Shown piece after piece: positions 34,801-49,800 of a stretch of 64,000 nt of DNA. Source of the DNA: Archivesica marissinica (lineage: Eukaryota > Mollusca > Bivalvia > Venerida > Vesicomyidae). The DNA lies in assembly GCA_014843695.1 (NCBI GenBank), contig CM026401.1:51701450-51765449 (forward strand), written 5' to 3'. Positions within the stretch are counted from its first letter, which is position 1, and every line of letters begins with the position of its first letter. A program made the translations under genes and the position numbers. Under the pieces are notes generated by a model, which was not told where the DNA came from, ran no database searches, and saw only the letters and a list, made by a program, of their open reading frames with translations.

Positions 34801-37800
34801 AAAATAATAACCTTATCGATATTTGGAGACATAAAAACAAATCTCAAAGTCAATACACTTGGCATTCTAGTACGGTACCTCCAATCTTCTGCAGATTAGA
34901 CTACTTTCTTGTTTCCGAATATTTCAGTAACTTAACGCAAAGTTGTGTAATCAAACCAAGTTTTAGATCTGATCATTCAATTGTACTTTTAAAAATTAAT
35001 TTTACCGATCAGAAAAGAGGGCCAGGTTATTTTAAAATAAACAATAGCCTGTTATTAAATGGCGACTATCAAGCAATTATAAAAAATAGCATAAACGAAA
35101 CTGTACAGTTCAATGAAGAAGCTAATTCAAATGTACTATGGGAAATTATTAAAGGTAACATCAGAAATGATACAATAAAATATTCAACATATAGGAAAAG
35201 AAGAACAAAAGGAGGAGAGCATATTAATAAAAGAAATAGAAACAATTGAAGACAAAATAAATAAGGCTATTACAAATACCAATATTGAACATTATCAGGA
35301 AGAACTGTTGAGTAAAAAGGATCTGCTGAATAATTTGTACGAACAAAAAGTTAACGGAATAATGATACGATCAAAAGCACTCGATATTGAACTCAATGAA
35401 AAAAATACTAAATATTTTACTAATCTTGAAAAACGCCATGCTGAAAAAAAGAATATTACAAAATTAGTAGTAAATGATAAAGAAATTACAGGGAGCAGCC
35501 AAATTTTATATGAAGAAATGGCATATTATAAGCATTTATACCGGGAAACTGAAATGATAATACCTTCTATTGATTTTTTTGATCAAGCAATAAACAAACT
35601 AGAACCATTAGAATCGTTTAACTGTGACGGCTTATTAAATGAATATGAGTGCTCACAATCTCTATTTCAGATGAAAAAAAAAAAAAGTCCAGGATCAGAC
35701 GGACTTAGCGTTGAATTTTACAAAATATTTTGGAAAAGTCTAAAGCAGTACTATATTAAATCCATTAACTATTCATATTTTAATGGAAATCTTACCGATT
35801 TACAAAAACAAAGTATTATAACATTATTACCCAAATCTGGTAAGGATCAAACAACACTATCAAACTGGCGTCCAATAAGTCTGCTTAATGTGGATACGAA
35901 AATAGCAACAAAAGCGATTGCCAACAGAATAAAAAAAGTCTTACCCACAATTATAAGCTCAGAACAAACAGGCTTCATGAAAGGACGGTATATCGGTGAA
36001 AATATTCGTCTACTTTTTGAAATTATCGAATATTATAATGATAATAAACTTCCTGGATTATTATTGTTCTCATATTACGAGAAAGCGTTTGACAGCCTCA
36101 ATCACGAATTTATATTTGCATGCTTAAAACATTTTAATTTTAGTGAGAATTTCATTAAGTGGATTCGACTTTTTTACTCTAACATAAATAGCGTTGTTAT
36201 AAACAATGGTTATATGTCAGAAGCTTTCCAGATTAAAAGAGGGGTAAGACAAGGATGTCCTCTGTCATCTTCACTTTTTATCATATGCATGGAACTATTA
36301 TCAAATACAATAGCAATAGATCCAAATATCCAAGGAATAAACATAAATGGTCAGGAAATAAAACAAACACTATATGCTGACGACGGAACATATACAAACA
36401 ATGGTAATAAAGCTTCTTTTGAACGTTTGATTTATGTTATAAGTGAATTTGGCAAACTGTCAGGATTGAAATTAAATACATCAAAAACCATTATACTCAG
36501 AATAGGATCCTTAAGAAATTCAGATATTCAGATGTGTCAAGATAAGAACTTTATATGGACCTCAAAGAAGGCAAAAACACTTGGAATGTATTTTAGTAAT
36601 GATAAAGAATTTAATCTTACATCAAATTTGGAACCAAAATTGCAAGAATTTAAAAACTGTTTAAAGCAGTGGCAACATCGTAAGCTTACTTTGATGGGGA
36701 AAGTGACAGTTATTAAAACGTTTGCATTACCAAAACTTGTTTATCCATTTACTGTTTTACCGAATCCACCAGCACATATCATTAGTGATATTACAAAATC
36801 ATTATTTGTATTTATGTGGGACGATAAACCAGAAAAAATCAAGAGAACTATATTATATAAAAATTATGAAAGTGGCGGTTTAAAGTTAACAAACATAACA
36901 TATTTTTTAAACTCAATAAAAGCTTGTTGGCTTAAGAGAATCTTAGACGACAAAAATAAAGGAATCTGGAAATGTATTTATGCAAAGCAAATAGAGAAAT
37001 ATGGGGGTGAAATGTTACTAGATTGCAATCTGTCTGATAATGATATTCATAACGTCAGTGGTGGTAATTCATTTTTACATGATATTCTAAAGTCATGGTT
37101 TAATATTTCTGCACAATTTAGTAATTCTAGTGTTTCTTTTAAACAACATATCATCTGGAATAATTCTGAAATTAAAGTGGAGGGAAACACTGTCTTCTAT
37201 AGGGATTGGTTCAATAAAGGAATAAAATATGTAGATCAATTATTCAATTTTAGGAATGGTAAATACTCAACATTTGATGACATGATAGAGTTATTTAATT
37301 TAAATGAAAAGGATTTCTTAACCTATCATAAACTAAAACACAGTATACCACATCATATCATTATCATACGTAAATAAAATGAACCAACGACTCCTTGCAG
37401 AAACAAGAACAGAAACGTTAATTGACAAACTAAAAACCTCAAAAAGCCCCAATCAACTATTATATAAAATACAAATGGACAATTCAGAGATTGAAGGAGT
37501 TAAATCAGAAAATAAATGGAATATCATACTAGGTAAACACGATTTTAAATGGAAACGTATTTACTCAGTTCTGTATTTTGCGACAATAGATACGAAGTTA
37601 AGAAGTTTTCAATACAAATTCTTGAAGCATATTCTACCGACTAATACACATTTATTAAAATGCAAATTAGTTCCGACAAGTCTTTGTGATTTCTGTAATA
37701 TGAATGTCGAAAATATTGAACATTTGTTTTGGGAATGCCCATGTGTACAACACATGTGAAAACAACTAAGCACATTTCTAAAAACAAAAAATATAGATGT

Positions 37801-40800
37801 GGATATAAATTTTGAGGTAATTTGTTTTGGTAAAATAAACAACTCAGTAATAAACAATACAATTAATTTCGTAATTATTCTATGTAAATCTTTTATATAT
37901 AGAATGAAGTGTAGAAAAGAATTGCCACGTTTTGAATGCGTTAAAAGCTATCTAAATATTAGAATTAATTTAGAACGGGAGATTGCTTTACGAACAGACA
38001 AATTAGAAAAATACAACTCCAAGTGGGTAGCGTTTATATAATCAATTAAATCCTCTATTTATGTTTTTGTGTGTGTGTGTGTGTGTAATTTGAAAATAAA
38101 TAAATGGAAACGATCACCCATATGCTTTTTTCTTTTTCTTCACCCTTCTCTTTTTTGCTTTACAATTTATTTTTCAAACTAGGGATACTTATCCAGAAAT
38201 AACCCTTTTGTGTATATACACGGAAGGTAAACGTCTTATGATATCATTAATGTTGTAACATTGTGTAAATGCTTTTTATGTACATACATGAAAGAAATAA
38301 ACGGGGTTACTCGAAAAGGGGCCTCAAAATTAAAAAAAAGAAAAGAAAAAAGATCAATATTAATATGTATATATAAAACCCATAAAGTTATGTTATAAAA
38401 CTAATCTGTCGGGGCCTCAAAATATACACGGCAAATAGTTAGAACAGTTACAAATGTAAGTCGTGATAGCGCGTTCGCTTGAGGTGCGATCGACCCGGAG
38501 TTCGAGCCCCGCTGGAGCCGTTACGACTGTGTCCTTAGGCAATGCATTTAAATGCCAAGTTACTTCTTCTCTCTCCCTCGTGGTGATGGGTTCCATCAGG
38601 AGTGAGATCTCGAGAGTGATTGATATAAGTTGTAAGTATATATACATAATTTGTATAGCTAACAGTTACAAGTGAGTGTATCATGTAGCATGAGGAAAGC
38701 AATCACCAAGTAGTATATATAGTGTTCGTTACAACAGTACACCACATACGGATCTGTAGTCCAGTGGTAAAACGCTGGACTGGTAATCCACGGATCCCCG
38801 TCTGACCCTAATAAAATTAACAGTCTTTCAGATGGGACGTTAAACCGAGGTCTCGTGTCGGTGCTTTACACCGTGCACGTAAAAGAACCAGAGAATACTC
38901 TGGAATGGGTCTGTGTCTGTATCATTACACTATCCGCCAAAATCTAAAATTACTAATCTCTTCAAGAGGCGTCGCACATATGGGCAACCGGTAGCGACGA
39001 TAAATAAACGTAAATCACACAGTACACCACTTTAAGCTAACTTGTGATTTGTCAGGAGCCTCCGTCGCCGAGTGATTAAGGTCGTTGACGTTAATCCACT
39101 TGCCCCTCGCCGCGTCTGGTTCAAATCCCACTGGGGTTATTGAATTATTTCATGTGATGAAGCTATCCAGCTGGCTTGCAGTATGTCGGTGATTCTACCC
39201 AATCCTGCACAGAGGCGCATCAGGATTTTCCTCCACCAATAATAGCTGGAGAGTTACGTAATAGCAAATTTCCAAAACAATTTATCATAAAATATGGTAG
39301 GATATCACCATGATTGTATGATCCTATATTTATATAATTTAAGGTGAACTTACCCGTATACGAACGATCAATGTGGCCCATGCAGTACGACTGACCAAAG
39401 AAATTCTAAAGGAAAACTTCAAGACTGGAACGCCGCCAACTATAGGATCATCAGAAATGAAGATCTGGAAACCATGGATACAGGGTATATGGCAATTTAT
39501 TCAAAACAGATACACTGATTCATTCGACAAGTTTAGATATGTAGAGATATTTCCGGTTTATTGTGATCCAGAATGGAGTACCGTCAAGGACATCACACTT
39601 TGCAGCCTGTCGGGTATACTGATACACATGCCCGACTTTGATGATTCTGTGGAAATGGAAGCCGTTCTTCAAGCGTTTAAGTTACTGTCAGTTACAGTTG
39701 TAAAGGCTATTCCAGATTGGATAAAGTATCATATAATAGGGAGATATTTTCACACCATGACGGAAAAAAGCCTAATGGACATATTTACACGTATCGATTC
39801 AAAAGCAGCTGTCAAAAACTTTAACAAGAAAGTTGACACTGAACAACAACGTGCTCTCCTTGCATTCCTATCACGCAGGCTACATACAAAAGTTACCGCC
39901 GAAAGCGCAAACGTATTGAAACGACTAAATCTATTTAGGCAGACTCGATTTGACGTAGAAAAGGAATGTGACGAAGTTTCAATTCAAGAAAATTCAACTA
40001 TTTACACGGGAGACATGTCTCCGATCCCTTTAATTAAACCGATGATTATGGTATCTTGTGAAGCTGAGAAAATATTTGGAAGAAACATCGGGGCCAAAAT
40101 AGTTGAAAACAGAGACATGATATTGTCTACGCTAGATGACTATGGAAAGTACGAGGAAAAGGACATTCAGGCATTCATATTCTGGGTGTTGAGAAATCCT
40201 GCAAATGTTAGTGATGAAGGAATAATGTCATTGATAAGGAGAAAGCAAATTGAGTTTATTGAAACTGACGGTAAATTCAAACGACCATCAGCATTATTTG
40301 ACCCCGGGGATGAGTTATTGATGCAGATGTTCAGAAATGACTGCGTATTACCGAACGCCCTAGACAACAACGATGCAGTGATAGTGCACGCATTACGAAA
40401 GTTAGGTTTGCGTACTAGGAACGATGTAACGTGTAAAGATATAGAAAGAACCTGCGATATAATAGAGAATATGCCACCAGAAAACGTACTTATTGCAACT
40501 GATAATGCGGCAGCTCTACTTAAATTTCTAAATCTACATCCGAAATTGATCAATAAAGAATTTCTTTCTAACAAGACAATTGTACCAGTCGAAAGGTTAA
40601 CTCTCCACAATTATCCAGATAATTTGGAACTGCGAAACCGCAGCTCACCAGCAAAACTATGTCGCCCCTCAGATGTAACAACATCACAAGATGCTCATTT
40701 GATTGGATCTGTCCGATTCATTTCAGACTGTAATGCTTTCGAGACATTGGCGTCAGCATTAGGGTGGCTAGATGACCAAAAACAGGAGGACGTAATACAA

Positions 40801-43800
40801 CATTTTGTAAGCGTCGTTAAGAAATACGATAGCAAGTTTAAATCATCAACTATCATGATGATCACCAAACTATATGACTGGCTTGCGAAAAACAACAAGG
40901 ATACGTGTATGGCTGTTAGAACAGCCATTGAGGAGGAATTTGGAAGCACAGAGCACACATTTATATGGAATGGGGAATATTTTGTCTCTCCCACTGACGT
41001 TTATATTGAATCATCTCACGGTGATTTGAATATGATTCCCTTTGTCAAAAACCTTCCATCCGAATTGAAACATCTTCCAGATTTCTTTTCAGCTTTGGGG
41101 TGTGCAAAACAGCAAGATACCCGCATGTATGTCAATACATTATTGCAGATAAACAAGGAGTCTGAAAGCGGATGCCATAATCTGCAACCATCATCAATGC
41201 GGCACATGGCAGTTGAGATATTGAACAGGCTGAAAGAAGTAAAATACTCACCAGACGCAAAGGAGTGTGAGTTGTTTATGCCTATTCATACACCAGGTTC
41301 CCCACACTTGACAATGAAGCTTGCGAATCAGTGTATATACGACGATGCGTATGCCACAGCAAATATGCCAGACGATGGTGATACAGACTTCTTTTATATA
41401 CATCCGGATGTGCCACGTGCAACGGCAGAGGCCCTGGGTGTTCAAAATGCGAGACAATACATGTTATCAGACACGGACGCGTTTGAAGAATGGGGTCAAC
41501 AAGAACGCTTGACAATTAGAATAAAAAATTTGATAAATCAATGCTACGTGGATGGGTTTTCCGTAATCAAAGAACTGTTCCAAAATGCTGATGATGCAGG
41601 AGCGAGCACATTCAGAATTATGTACGACGAACGTCAGAACATTGATTTCCGAACCAACCTGATTAGCGAAGGGATGGCAGACTGCCAAGGACCAGCGATT
41701 TGGGTCTACAATGACGCCGAATTTACAACGGATGACTTCATTAATATTAAAAGGCTTGGGTTTGGCGACAAATATGATGACGCAGAAAAAACAGGAAGAT
41801 TCGGGTTAGGCTTCTGTGCTGTGTACAATATCACAGACGTTCCCAGTTTAGTGTCAGGAGAAAACTTGATTATATTTGATCCGCACACGTCTTTCCTAGA
41901 GAATGCTTTATCAAGGAAATGCCCAGGCATTAGGATAGATTTAAGTATAGGAAAGAATAGAAATGCAATGATGAAAACATTTTACAACCAACTTCATCCA
42001 TACGAAGATGTTTTTGGGTGCAAAATACAGACACAAAGGACAAAACCGTATTTCCGTGGTACATTATTTAGGCTACCACTTAGAACACATCCAAGTGAAA
42101 TAAGTGATATAGTTTACACAAAGTCTGAAGCAGCACAGCTTATAGATAAAATCAAAGAGCTTTCTAGTAACCTACTGCTGTTTAACCAGCATACCAAAGA
42201 GGTGAAGCTGTATCATTTACCAGATGGTGATACGAGGCCTTCTGATGCAGAATTGATATTTGAGGTGCATATCAATCGAGAACAACTGCCAAGAGGCATC
42301 GGTTTAGACGAGTGCGGATCAATTGTGAAGAAAGCATGTGAAAGAAAACGAGCAAAGAATCTAGGTAAGGTTCGTTTCAAACAACTGGAAGAAATAACAA
42401 TTTGCACCACACATGTCACAGAAGGCGTTGACTATGAATATAATAGTACAGTCACGTGGTTAGTATCATGGGCAAGCGGGATTCATGAAACATGCCTTGA
42501 TATTGCTGACAAAAATCCCGGGATGCTACCCTTGGTTGCAGTGGCAGTTCCGGTGCTGAAATATCAGAAAGATGCGAACACACATTTTCAGGTTGCTCGA
42601 TTGAATGAATTACCTGACTGCTTCTATAAGTCTGGTCATTACTTCTGTTTTCTGCCTATTTCACAGGAACACCCGTTTAAGTTCCATATCAATGGAAAGT
42701 TCAGTGTTTCAGTGGACCGACAGACATTGAAAACCATTTCTGATGACGACAAAAACACAGAAGATGCACAATGGAACGAATCTCTAATGCGAGACGCGGT
42801 GGTTGTTTCTTTTATTTCCTTACTGGAACATACAACGACGAAAGAGCAAGACCGCTTCGATTTGTGGCCAAAGATAGTACATGACGATGATGCATTTAGC
42901 CGATGTTTCGTGGATTCATTTTATTCAACAATCACTGGAGGAGACATGCCGTGTCGCATATTTAGGCAAGAAGGTATTAACACCGATCTATCAAAATGCG
43001 TATTTCTAGACCCAGACCTGAGGAAGGACAAGGTCATCGGTGATACTGCGTTAACAGTATTACAAACACTATGTAAGGAACATGTTATAGATATTCCGCA
43101 AGACGTGTACACGTTACTATGCAGATCACACCCCAACAAACTAAAACGGGCAACGGTTACTCCAGAGATATTGCTACTGCGATATGTCCTTCCTAAATTG
43201 GACAATTTAACTGCGGTAGTAACAACCACAGTCAGAGACAATATACTGAAATATGCGGTTATATTGCAAAATACAAAAGTAGACCAGTGGCTGAAGGGAC
43301 ACAAGTGCATACCATCAGATGCATTTGATCTTAAGATTCCTGCTGAAGTAGTGGATCCGGCTTCTTCAATTGCAAGATTATTTCCCAAATACAAAGGATT
43401 CTTTCCAAAAGATGGATTTGCAGACATGGCACTAAATCAAATGAAGAACCTTGGTATGCGATGCGAACGAATATCAGACAGTATGGTTTTAGATATAGCA
43501 ACAGGTATAGCAAATCATGGGAAGTTAGGAAGCATTCCATGTACATTTTGTACATGGGAACGATGTCTACATCTTATGTCGTACATTTGTGACAATATGA
43601 ATGAACATAAAAAGATATACAATCAGCTGAGGAAAACAGCCTTTCTGCCTGTAATGACTAAACCTGAGCTATGGCCTTTCCAGTGGCATGCAGATAGCCT
43701 AAACACAGATTTGATGAGCTCCATGTCTGACATTCCCTGTGACGAAAATCATTCACCATTGACTAAGAACAATTTCATTTACAGAACACCCACAGAATTA

Positions 43801-46800
43801 ATCATTTCTGAGTTTGTGGCATTAATAGGATGCGTCAGGTTTGTTGTAGATAGAGAACTTTGTTATAGACTGGAAATGGAAGAAAGGGTACCAAAAGAAA
43901 AACTGCATAAATTGTTCTCCTACCTTGGTTTACAAGTCTCATTAGATATGGATCAATGCGTAGACGAGGTTGTAAATCAAATGGTGGCCATGACAGAACT
44001 TGTTTATGGTGCACATCCCAATAGTAATATATTACACATAGTTGAAGAAACCGTGGACTCAGTATATAGTTACTTAGAGAAACACAGCCTTGGAGTAAAC
44101 CATGTGCAAATATTATCCAGTAAGAACATTATTTGGATATCAAATGAGTTTGTTGCGCCTGAAAATGTGTCGCATGATGACGATTTACCGGGTTGTCAGC
44201 CGTATCTGTTTAGTTCGAAAGATACCGCAATATCAAGATGTCCTAATCTGTGTCGTGTCATGCATATACGAGAACACTTCTCTGCTAAAGATGTTGCTAT
44301 GGCACTTCATAACATTAAGATAGACATACGAAATGAACAACTGAGTAAGAAAATGGTAAAGCTATCTGTCTGTTTGCTTCACGTTTTGTCTCTCTGTTTC
44401 GAAAGGGAAGGCATTAGTGATGCTAATGATTTCATGTCAGACAAAAACGACATCATAGTAATTTATGCTCCGGATGCTGCTGGGAACCTGACGGATTGTA
44501 GACAAATGTGCTATGATGATTCCGATGAGATTGAAAATACAGAGTCCATGATTTATGTCCACAGAAATGTTCCGAAAGAGTTGGCAACATCTGTAGGAAT
44601 AAAGAGTAAACGACTGCAGATGCTTGACGATACAGCTGATGACGTTGAAGACTTTTACCAAACGGAGCCGTTAGTTTGCCGTCTTCGACGCCTAGTAGAT
44701 TCTTATCGGTCTGATACGGGGATTTTCAATGAATTGTTACAAAATGCTGATGATGCAGGTGCCACTGAAATTGTATTCATAATGGACTATGATACATATC
44801 CCAACGAAAATGTGTTTGATGAACGGTTTCGACCATTGCAAGGACCTGCTTTATGCGTCTATAACGACAGCTCTTTCACAACAAGTGATTTGAAAGGCAT
44901 CCAGAAACTCGGTCGAGGAAGCAAGAGTAATGACCCATCAAAGACTGGAACATATGGAGTTGGGTTTAATACAGTGTACAGTATCACTGATGCCCCCTCT
45001 TTCCTGACTAAAGGACATGAACTTGAAAAAGGCGAAACTCTATGTTTTTTCGATCCACTTGCAAAGTTTGTTCCAAACGTACTTGCAAAGGCACCAGGAA
45101 AACGATACAAGGATGTTAATTACATTCGAGAGACATATACAGACGTTCTAAAAGGATATCATGAAAAGTACTTTCTCGATGGTAAAGTATATGGTACAAT
45201 GTTTAGGCTTCCTCTGCGGACGGAACCGTCAGAAATCAATAGGGAAGTCATTCAGTTATCACATCTAGCCGGATATCTTGAGACATTTTGTGCAGAACTG
45301 AAAACTGCAGTGATATTCTTGAAATACCTGCAAAAGATTAAGGTATTTACACACAGTAAAGGGATTTATACAGCGGAATATACCATTGAAATGAGACTCT
45401 CGGATACAGATTATCAAAACAGATGTTCATTTTCAGAAGCCAAGGTAGCTATGTGCAACCTATTCCTCGCAGACGGAAAAAGCGTATTCCATATTAACCA
45501 ACGATCATCGGACTATACAATGAGGCTAACAGAGAACATCAAGGGTCAACAAGAATCAAACACATCATTTTATGTCATTCAAACCATCGGTTTCGACAAA
45601 CACAAGCCCATACATAAGACTGTCATGGACCAATTTGAAAAAGGAACGCTTGGATTGTTTCCTCATGGTGGTGTTGCTGTATGTGAAAACGAAGGACTAG
45701 CGAAAATGAATGGCAAAGCATTCTGTTTCAATCCACTGCCAATAGACACAGGTCTACCGGTCCATGTAAATGGACATTTTGCACTGGAGCACGAAACGCG
45801 AAAGATGCTGTGGAAATCTGAACACGTGGACAATTGTTACAAAACACAATGGAACCTGACGTTACTGAGACATGTCATTGCTAGATCATACACATTGTTG
45901 TTACAGGCGAAGAAATCAAAAATTATGGAAACGATTTCCAATGGGTACGTAGAACAACAGACTGTAAGGTTGGCTTTACAGTATTTCCATTCTCTCTTCC
46001 CTATTCACCAGAATGCTGCATATTTCTACTGGAAGGAACTTTCAAACTACATCTACGAAACGATTGCAATTGAACAATGCTATTTGTTACCATATATGGA
46101 ACGAGAAATTATCGCAAACTGCCATTTGAATGTCGCGCCCATGAATGTAAGACTGTCTTGGACATATATGTGTCCCGTAGACTCACAATATCCTGCGTAC
46201 CACAGCGATGACATTGGAGACCCAACGTTCGCCTTTGTCTCTACTTTACGATCAATTGGTATGAGGATTGTTTGCGTTCCAAAAACTATACGAGACTCAC
46301 TCGAACAAAGTGGCCACACACTGGATTCTCTGGCACCTACACGAGTAATACAGTACCTATGCTGTGCTAACATAGCTACAGGCATAGCCGTTACCGAAAC
46401 AGTATTTCTCAAGGCAGAAAATGTCATCACATTATTTCAGTACTGCTTACAGAATAAAAAGAAATTCTATGAAGAGTTGCCACATTTACCTTTAATTCTC
46501 ACACAGGACGAGAATGTGAGGACATTACAGAACACCGGTCCATTGTTTGTTACACAACACACGGATTTCTTCCATACACAAATGAACTGTTTTCTACACA
46601 AGTCTCTTGTTAACCTGGTACTCTCTGTCTATAGAGAGGAAAGTGCCAAACATAGTGACAATCTGAAGTTGCTAATGTGGTTGAAACCATTTACGATAAA
46701 TGATTTCATGAATTTTGTGGAAATTACTGACTTGTTTCGGAAAGAAAGCAGTCCTGCCATACAGTACACGGAAACTCCTACCGAGCCATTTCTAAAATCA

Positions 46801-49800
46801 TTCTGGGAATTTTTCAAAGAACAACTACCGTTTTATAGGCAAGATCAACGTATACTTGAGGTTAGTAAATCTCTGAAGAAATTACAGACATTGCCGTTGA
46901 TTCCAGCCATTGGATCGTCATCAGACAGTAAAATTGCTGTTGCCGTGAACGATAGTGACATGCTGATTAATGTAGACAGCTTCCAACATGGAACAGAGCT
47001 TTATGAACTAATCAGTAGGTTTGAAATTGTGCAGTTAGATAAATCCAGGTTCAATGAGACGCAGTGTTCAGATATTGGTCCATATGAACTTGTACTTGAG
47101 CAAATACCAAGTGCCCAACAACCATATAAAATCATGTCCTGTTTTGTAAGAAATTCTGAAAAGATTAAAAATATTAGCATCTCAATATCTGAAGCCGAAA
47201 TTATTTTGAGATATTTTTCTGACAATGTCAGAAATACTACAGAGAAACAACGCAGACAACACAAACATCACCTGATTGCATTAAAGACCCTTCCTATCTT
47301 TGCAACACAAGCAGGTGCACTTGTGGCTCTTGAACATTTTAGGCACATAGTGGTGGTACCAAAGAGCATCCCCCATGATGGATTGGAAGAAATATCTAGA
47401 AATACGGACATTTTGCTACTACGTGACCTAGATATAATGGACCTTTATAAGCACATGGATATAGCAGCCACATCCATCGAGTCTGTCTATACAGAAGTAG
47501 TATTACCAAATCAAGGACTTTTTACGAGAGCGCAGTTCTATGTTCACATAGAATTTATATGTAAAGCTGTGATAACCAGAGACATCGCAGAGAAAGGACA
47601 GCTATTGAAACAGCTAAACTCACTTCCATTCGTTGATGTGGGAAACGGCGATTGCGCATGCGTACGACAATTGTTCTTTGATCAACCCTCAACTCATAAT
47701 TCGGATAAACCTTATAATTTTTTCAGCACAATGTGCAAGAAAAACGAAATGTTGCCTACTGAACTGCAGAAAGAACACATAGTTGGAGTTCTAAAAACAC
47801 TGGGACTGCAGTGTGGTATGAATCTTGAATTGTTTGAAAGGTTTGCAAATGAAATAGAAGCTGATGGGAAATGCTTAATAACGGATGGCCTACGACAAAG
47901 ATCACACCTACTGGTCGAAGCGTTACTAAACTACCATTGTTCTTTACATGGAAAACACAAAGACAGTTTGCATAAGCTGTCCAAAATTAATTTTGTAGTT
48001 CCGATCAAGGTAGACGAGAGGCTGACAAGCATACATAAACAGTTTAGCTCAACGTCTATGATATGCTTGGCAAAGTCCGTGTTGCCGACGAAAGAGTGCA
48101 TACATACATGTTGGACTACATTAGGCATACTACCATCCTTGGTCGAGTCGAGAGGTAATAACACAACGGAATTACTTGGAATGTTGGGTATTCTGAAAAA
48201 GCCTTCAGATATGGATTTATTTCGACACTGCAAACTTGTTTTTAGTAACTTGCAGATTAAACCATATCAGTCAACAATACCCAGAGAGTTAATCATAGAG
48301 GTAATGCGAGACATATACAACGCGTTGGATTCTGCGAATCAAAAGCAGCTCCCAAAGGCATTAAAGGTAATGCCGCTAATTTATTTTCCAGCTCTTAATA
48401 CGATAGAAAAGGCTACACAAGTAGTTATAAACTGCAAATCAAACGAGGAGATTCCGCCATATTTGTTAAAAGCTCCTACTGCTGACTTCGGCCAGTATCA
48501 AAGTTTATTTGAGAGGATGGGCGCTATGAATGAACCAACAATCGATAGCTATGTCGATATACTAAAACACATTAAACATGATAGCGGACAACTACACACG
48601 AAGTCTGCGAAAGAGAAAGCTGCAGTAAAGTCGATGTTAAATGTCTTCTTATTGCTGAGGAACAACAAGGCTGATACCCCAGTGCATATAAGTGAATTAT
48701 ATCTTCTTAGTGAGACCAACACTCTGGAGAATGCACATGATCTTGTTGTTTGTGACAATAGGTATTTGTATGAACGAATACAAGGAGTAATAACACTAAC
48801 TTACATGAACGCATGCATTTGCGCGGAAGAGTTACGGATTGATGAAGTTATAGAATGTCTGAAGAAACTGGATAGTAAATGTCGTCCTCGTTTACTTTCT
48901 GACATCGTCAGTGAAGTTGTAAACACGTCTAACATTCAAGAACAAGATGAAGATGTTGCTTCGGAAATAGAAGGTTTTCTACACGATGACGTATTCATCA
49001 ACAGCTTCAGTAGGCTAGCGCGGCACGCAGCTAGAAACGAAAATGCTGAATGGAGGGATGAAACTGATCTTGTTTCCGCGATTAAGCGAATTAAGATGAA
49101 ACATGTGACTGGTATTCAAACGTATCTTTGCCTACAAGACTTCAGTGGTAACAACATTCAAGAAAGCGAAGTGGTGATCGAAAGAACAGAAGAGAAGAAG
49201 ATGATCTATTTCAGCGAAGAAGCGAATAAAACAACCGTGTACTTTGATACTAGCGATAGCACTGAATGGTATTCTGACCTAGCTGAATCTTTAGCTTTAC
49301 ATTTGAATGAATGCCTATACGGTGTTTTAAAAGATAAATTGTTATTTGTTGCACAGCGATTGCTTCAGTGTAAGGATAGCCCTTGGTCATGTGAAAATGT
49401 CTTAGACAGAAAGCGAATTGATGCCTTTAGGAATATTGTGAATACTGACGCTAGTGGAATTGTCCGAGAACCTTTACCCAATAACACAGAAGGGAAGAGA
49501 TGGCAGCGGCAAGCGATGTCAGACCTTGCTGATGCACAGTCTTCTCTCTCGAACGGGAAAGAAACAGCATACAACTGGGTGTGTTACAGAGGCCACCAGG
49601 TAATATACACGAACATATTATTGATAGTATTATTTTAGTTTTAAGTATTTCTAATGGTAGTTGTTGAAACTATACTATGTCGTGTGTGTGTTTGTGTTTT
49701 ACGTTTATATATCATCGCTACTGGTTGCCCATATGAGCGACGCCTTCTGAAGAGATTAGTCATTAATATTTAGAATTTTGGAGGAAATTGCAATGATACA

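Larger units (their letters stand above)
34290..38350 (+). mobile_element. L1-type LINE, decayed, inserted in an intron
   Basis: Order: AP endonuclease, reverse transcriptase, C-terminal CCHC-like segment, 3' UTR, A-rich end at about 38330-38350 (taaaaaaaagaaaagaaaaa). The coding strand is AT-rich compared with the host exons. No first ORF (nucleic-acid chaperone) is visible upstream of 34290, so the 5' end may be truncated. The element sits in the intron before the giant sacsin-like exon, in the sense orientation. Confidence 0.9.

Noticed and set aside
39373..39375. Independent gene start near 39373
   Set aside because: The codon there is GTG (Val), and the frame continues upstream to an acceptor at 39343 that fits the phase of the preceding exon.
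41395..41420. HPD motif (IHPDVP) as a J-domain signature
   Set aside because: It lies just before SRR2 without the helices of a J domain and far from the usual position before HEPN.
49600..49638. Stop shortly after the giant exon as the true C-terminus
   Set aside because: A good donor at 49599 is followed by two exons that complete the HEPN domain in phase. The read-through end (VIYTNILLIVLF) is intron sequence.
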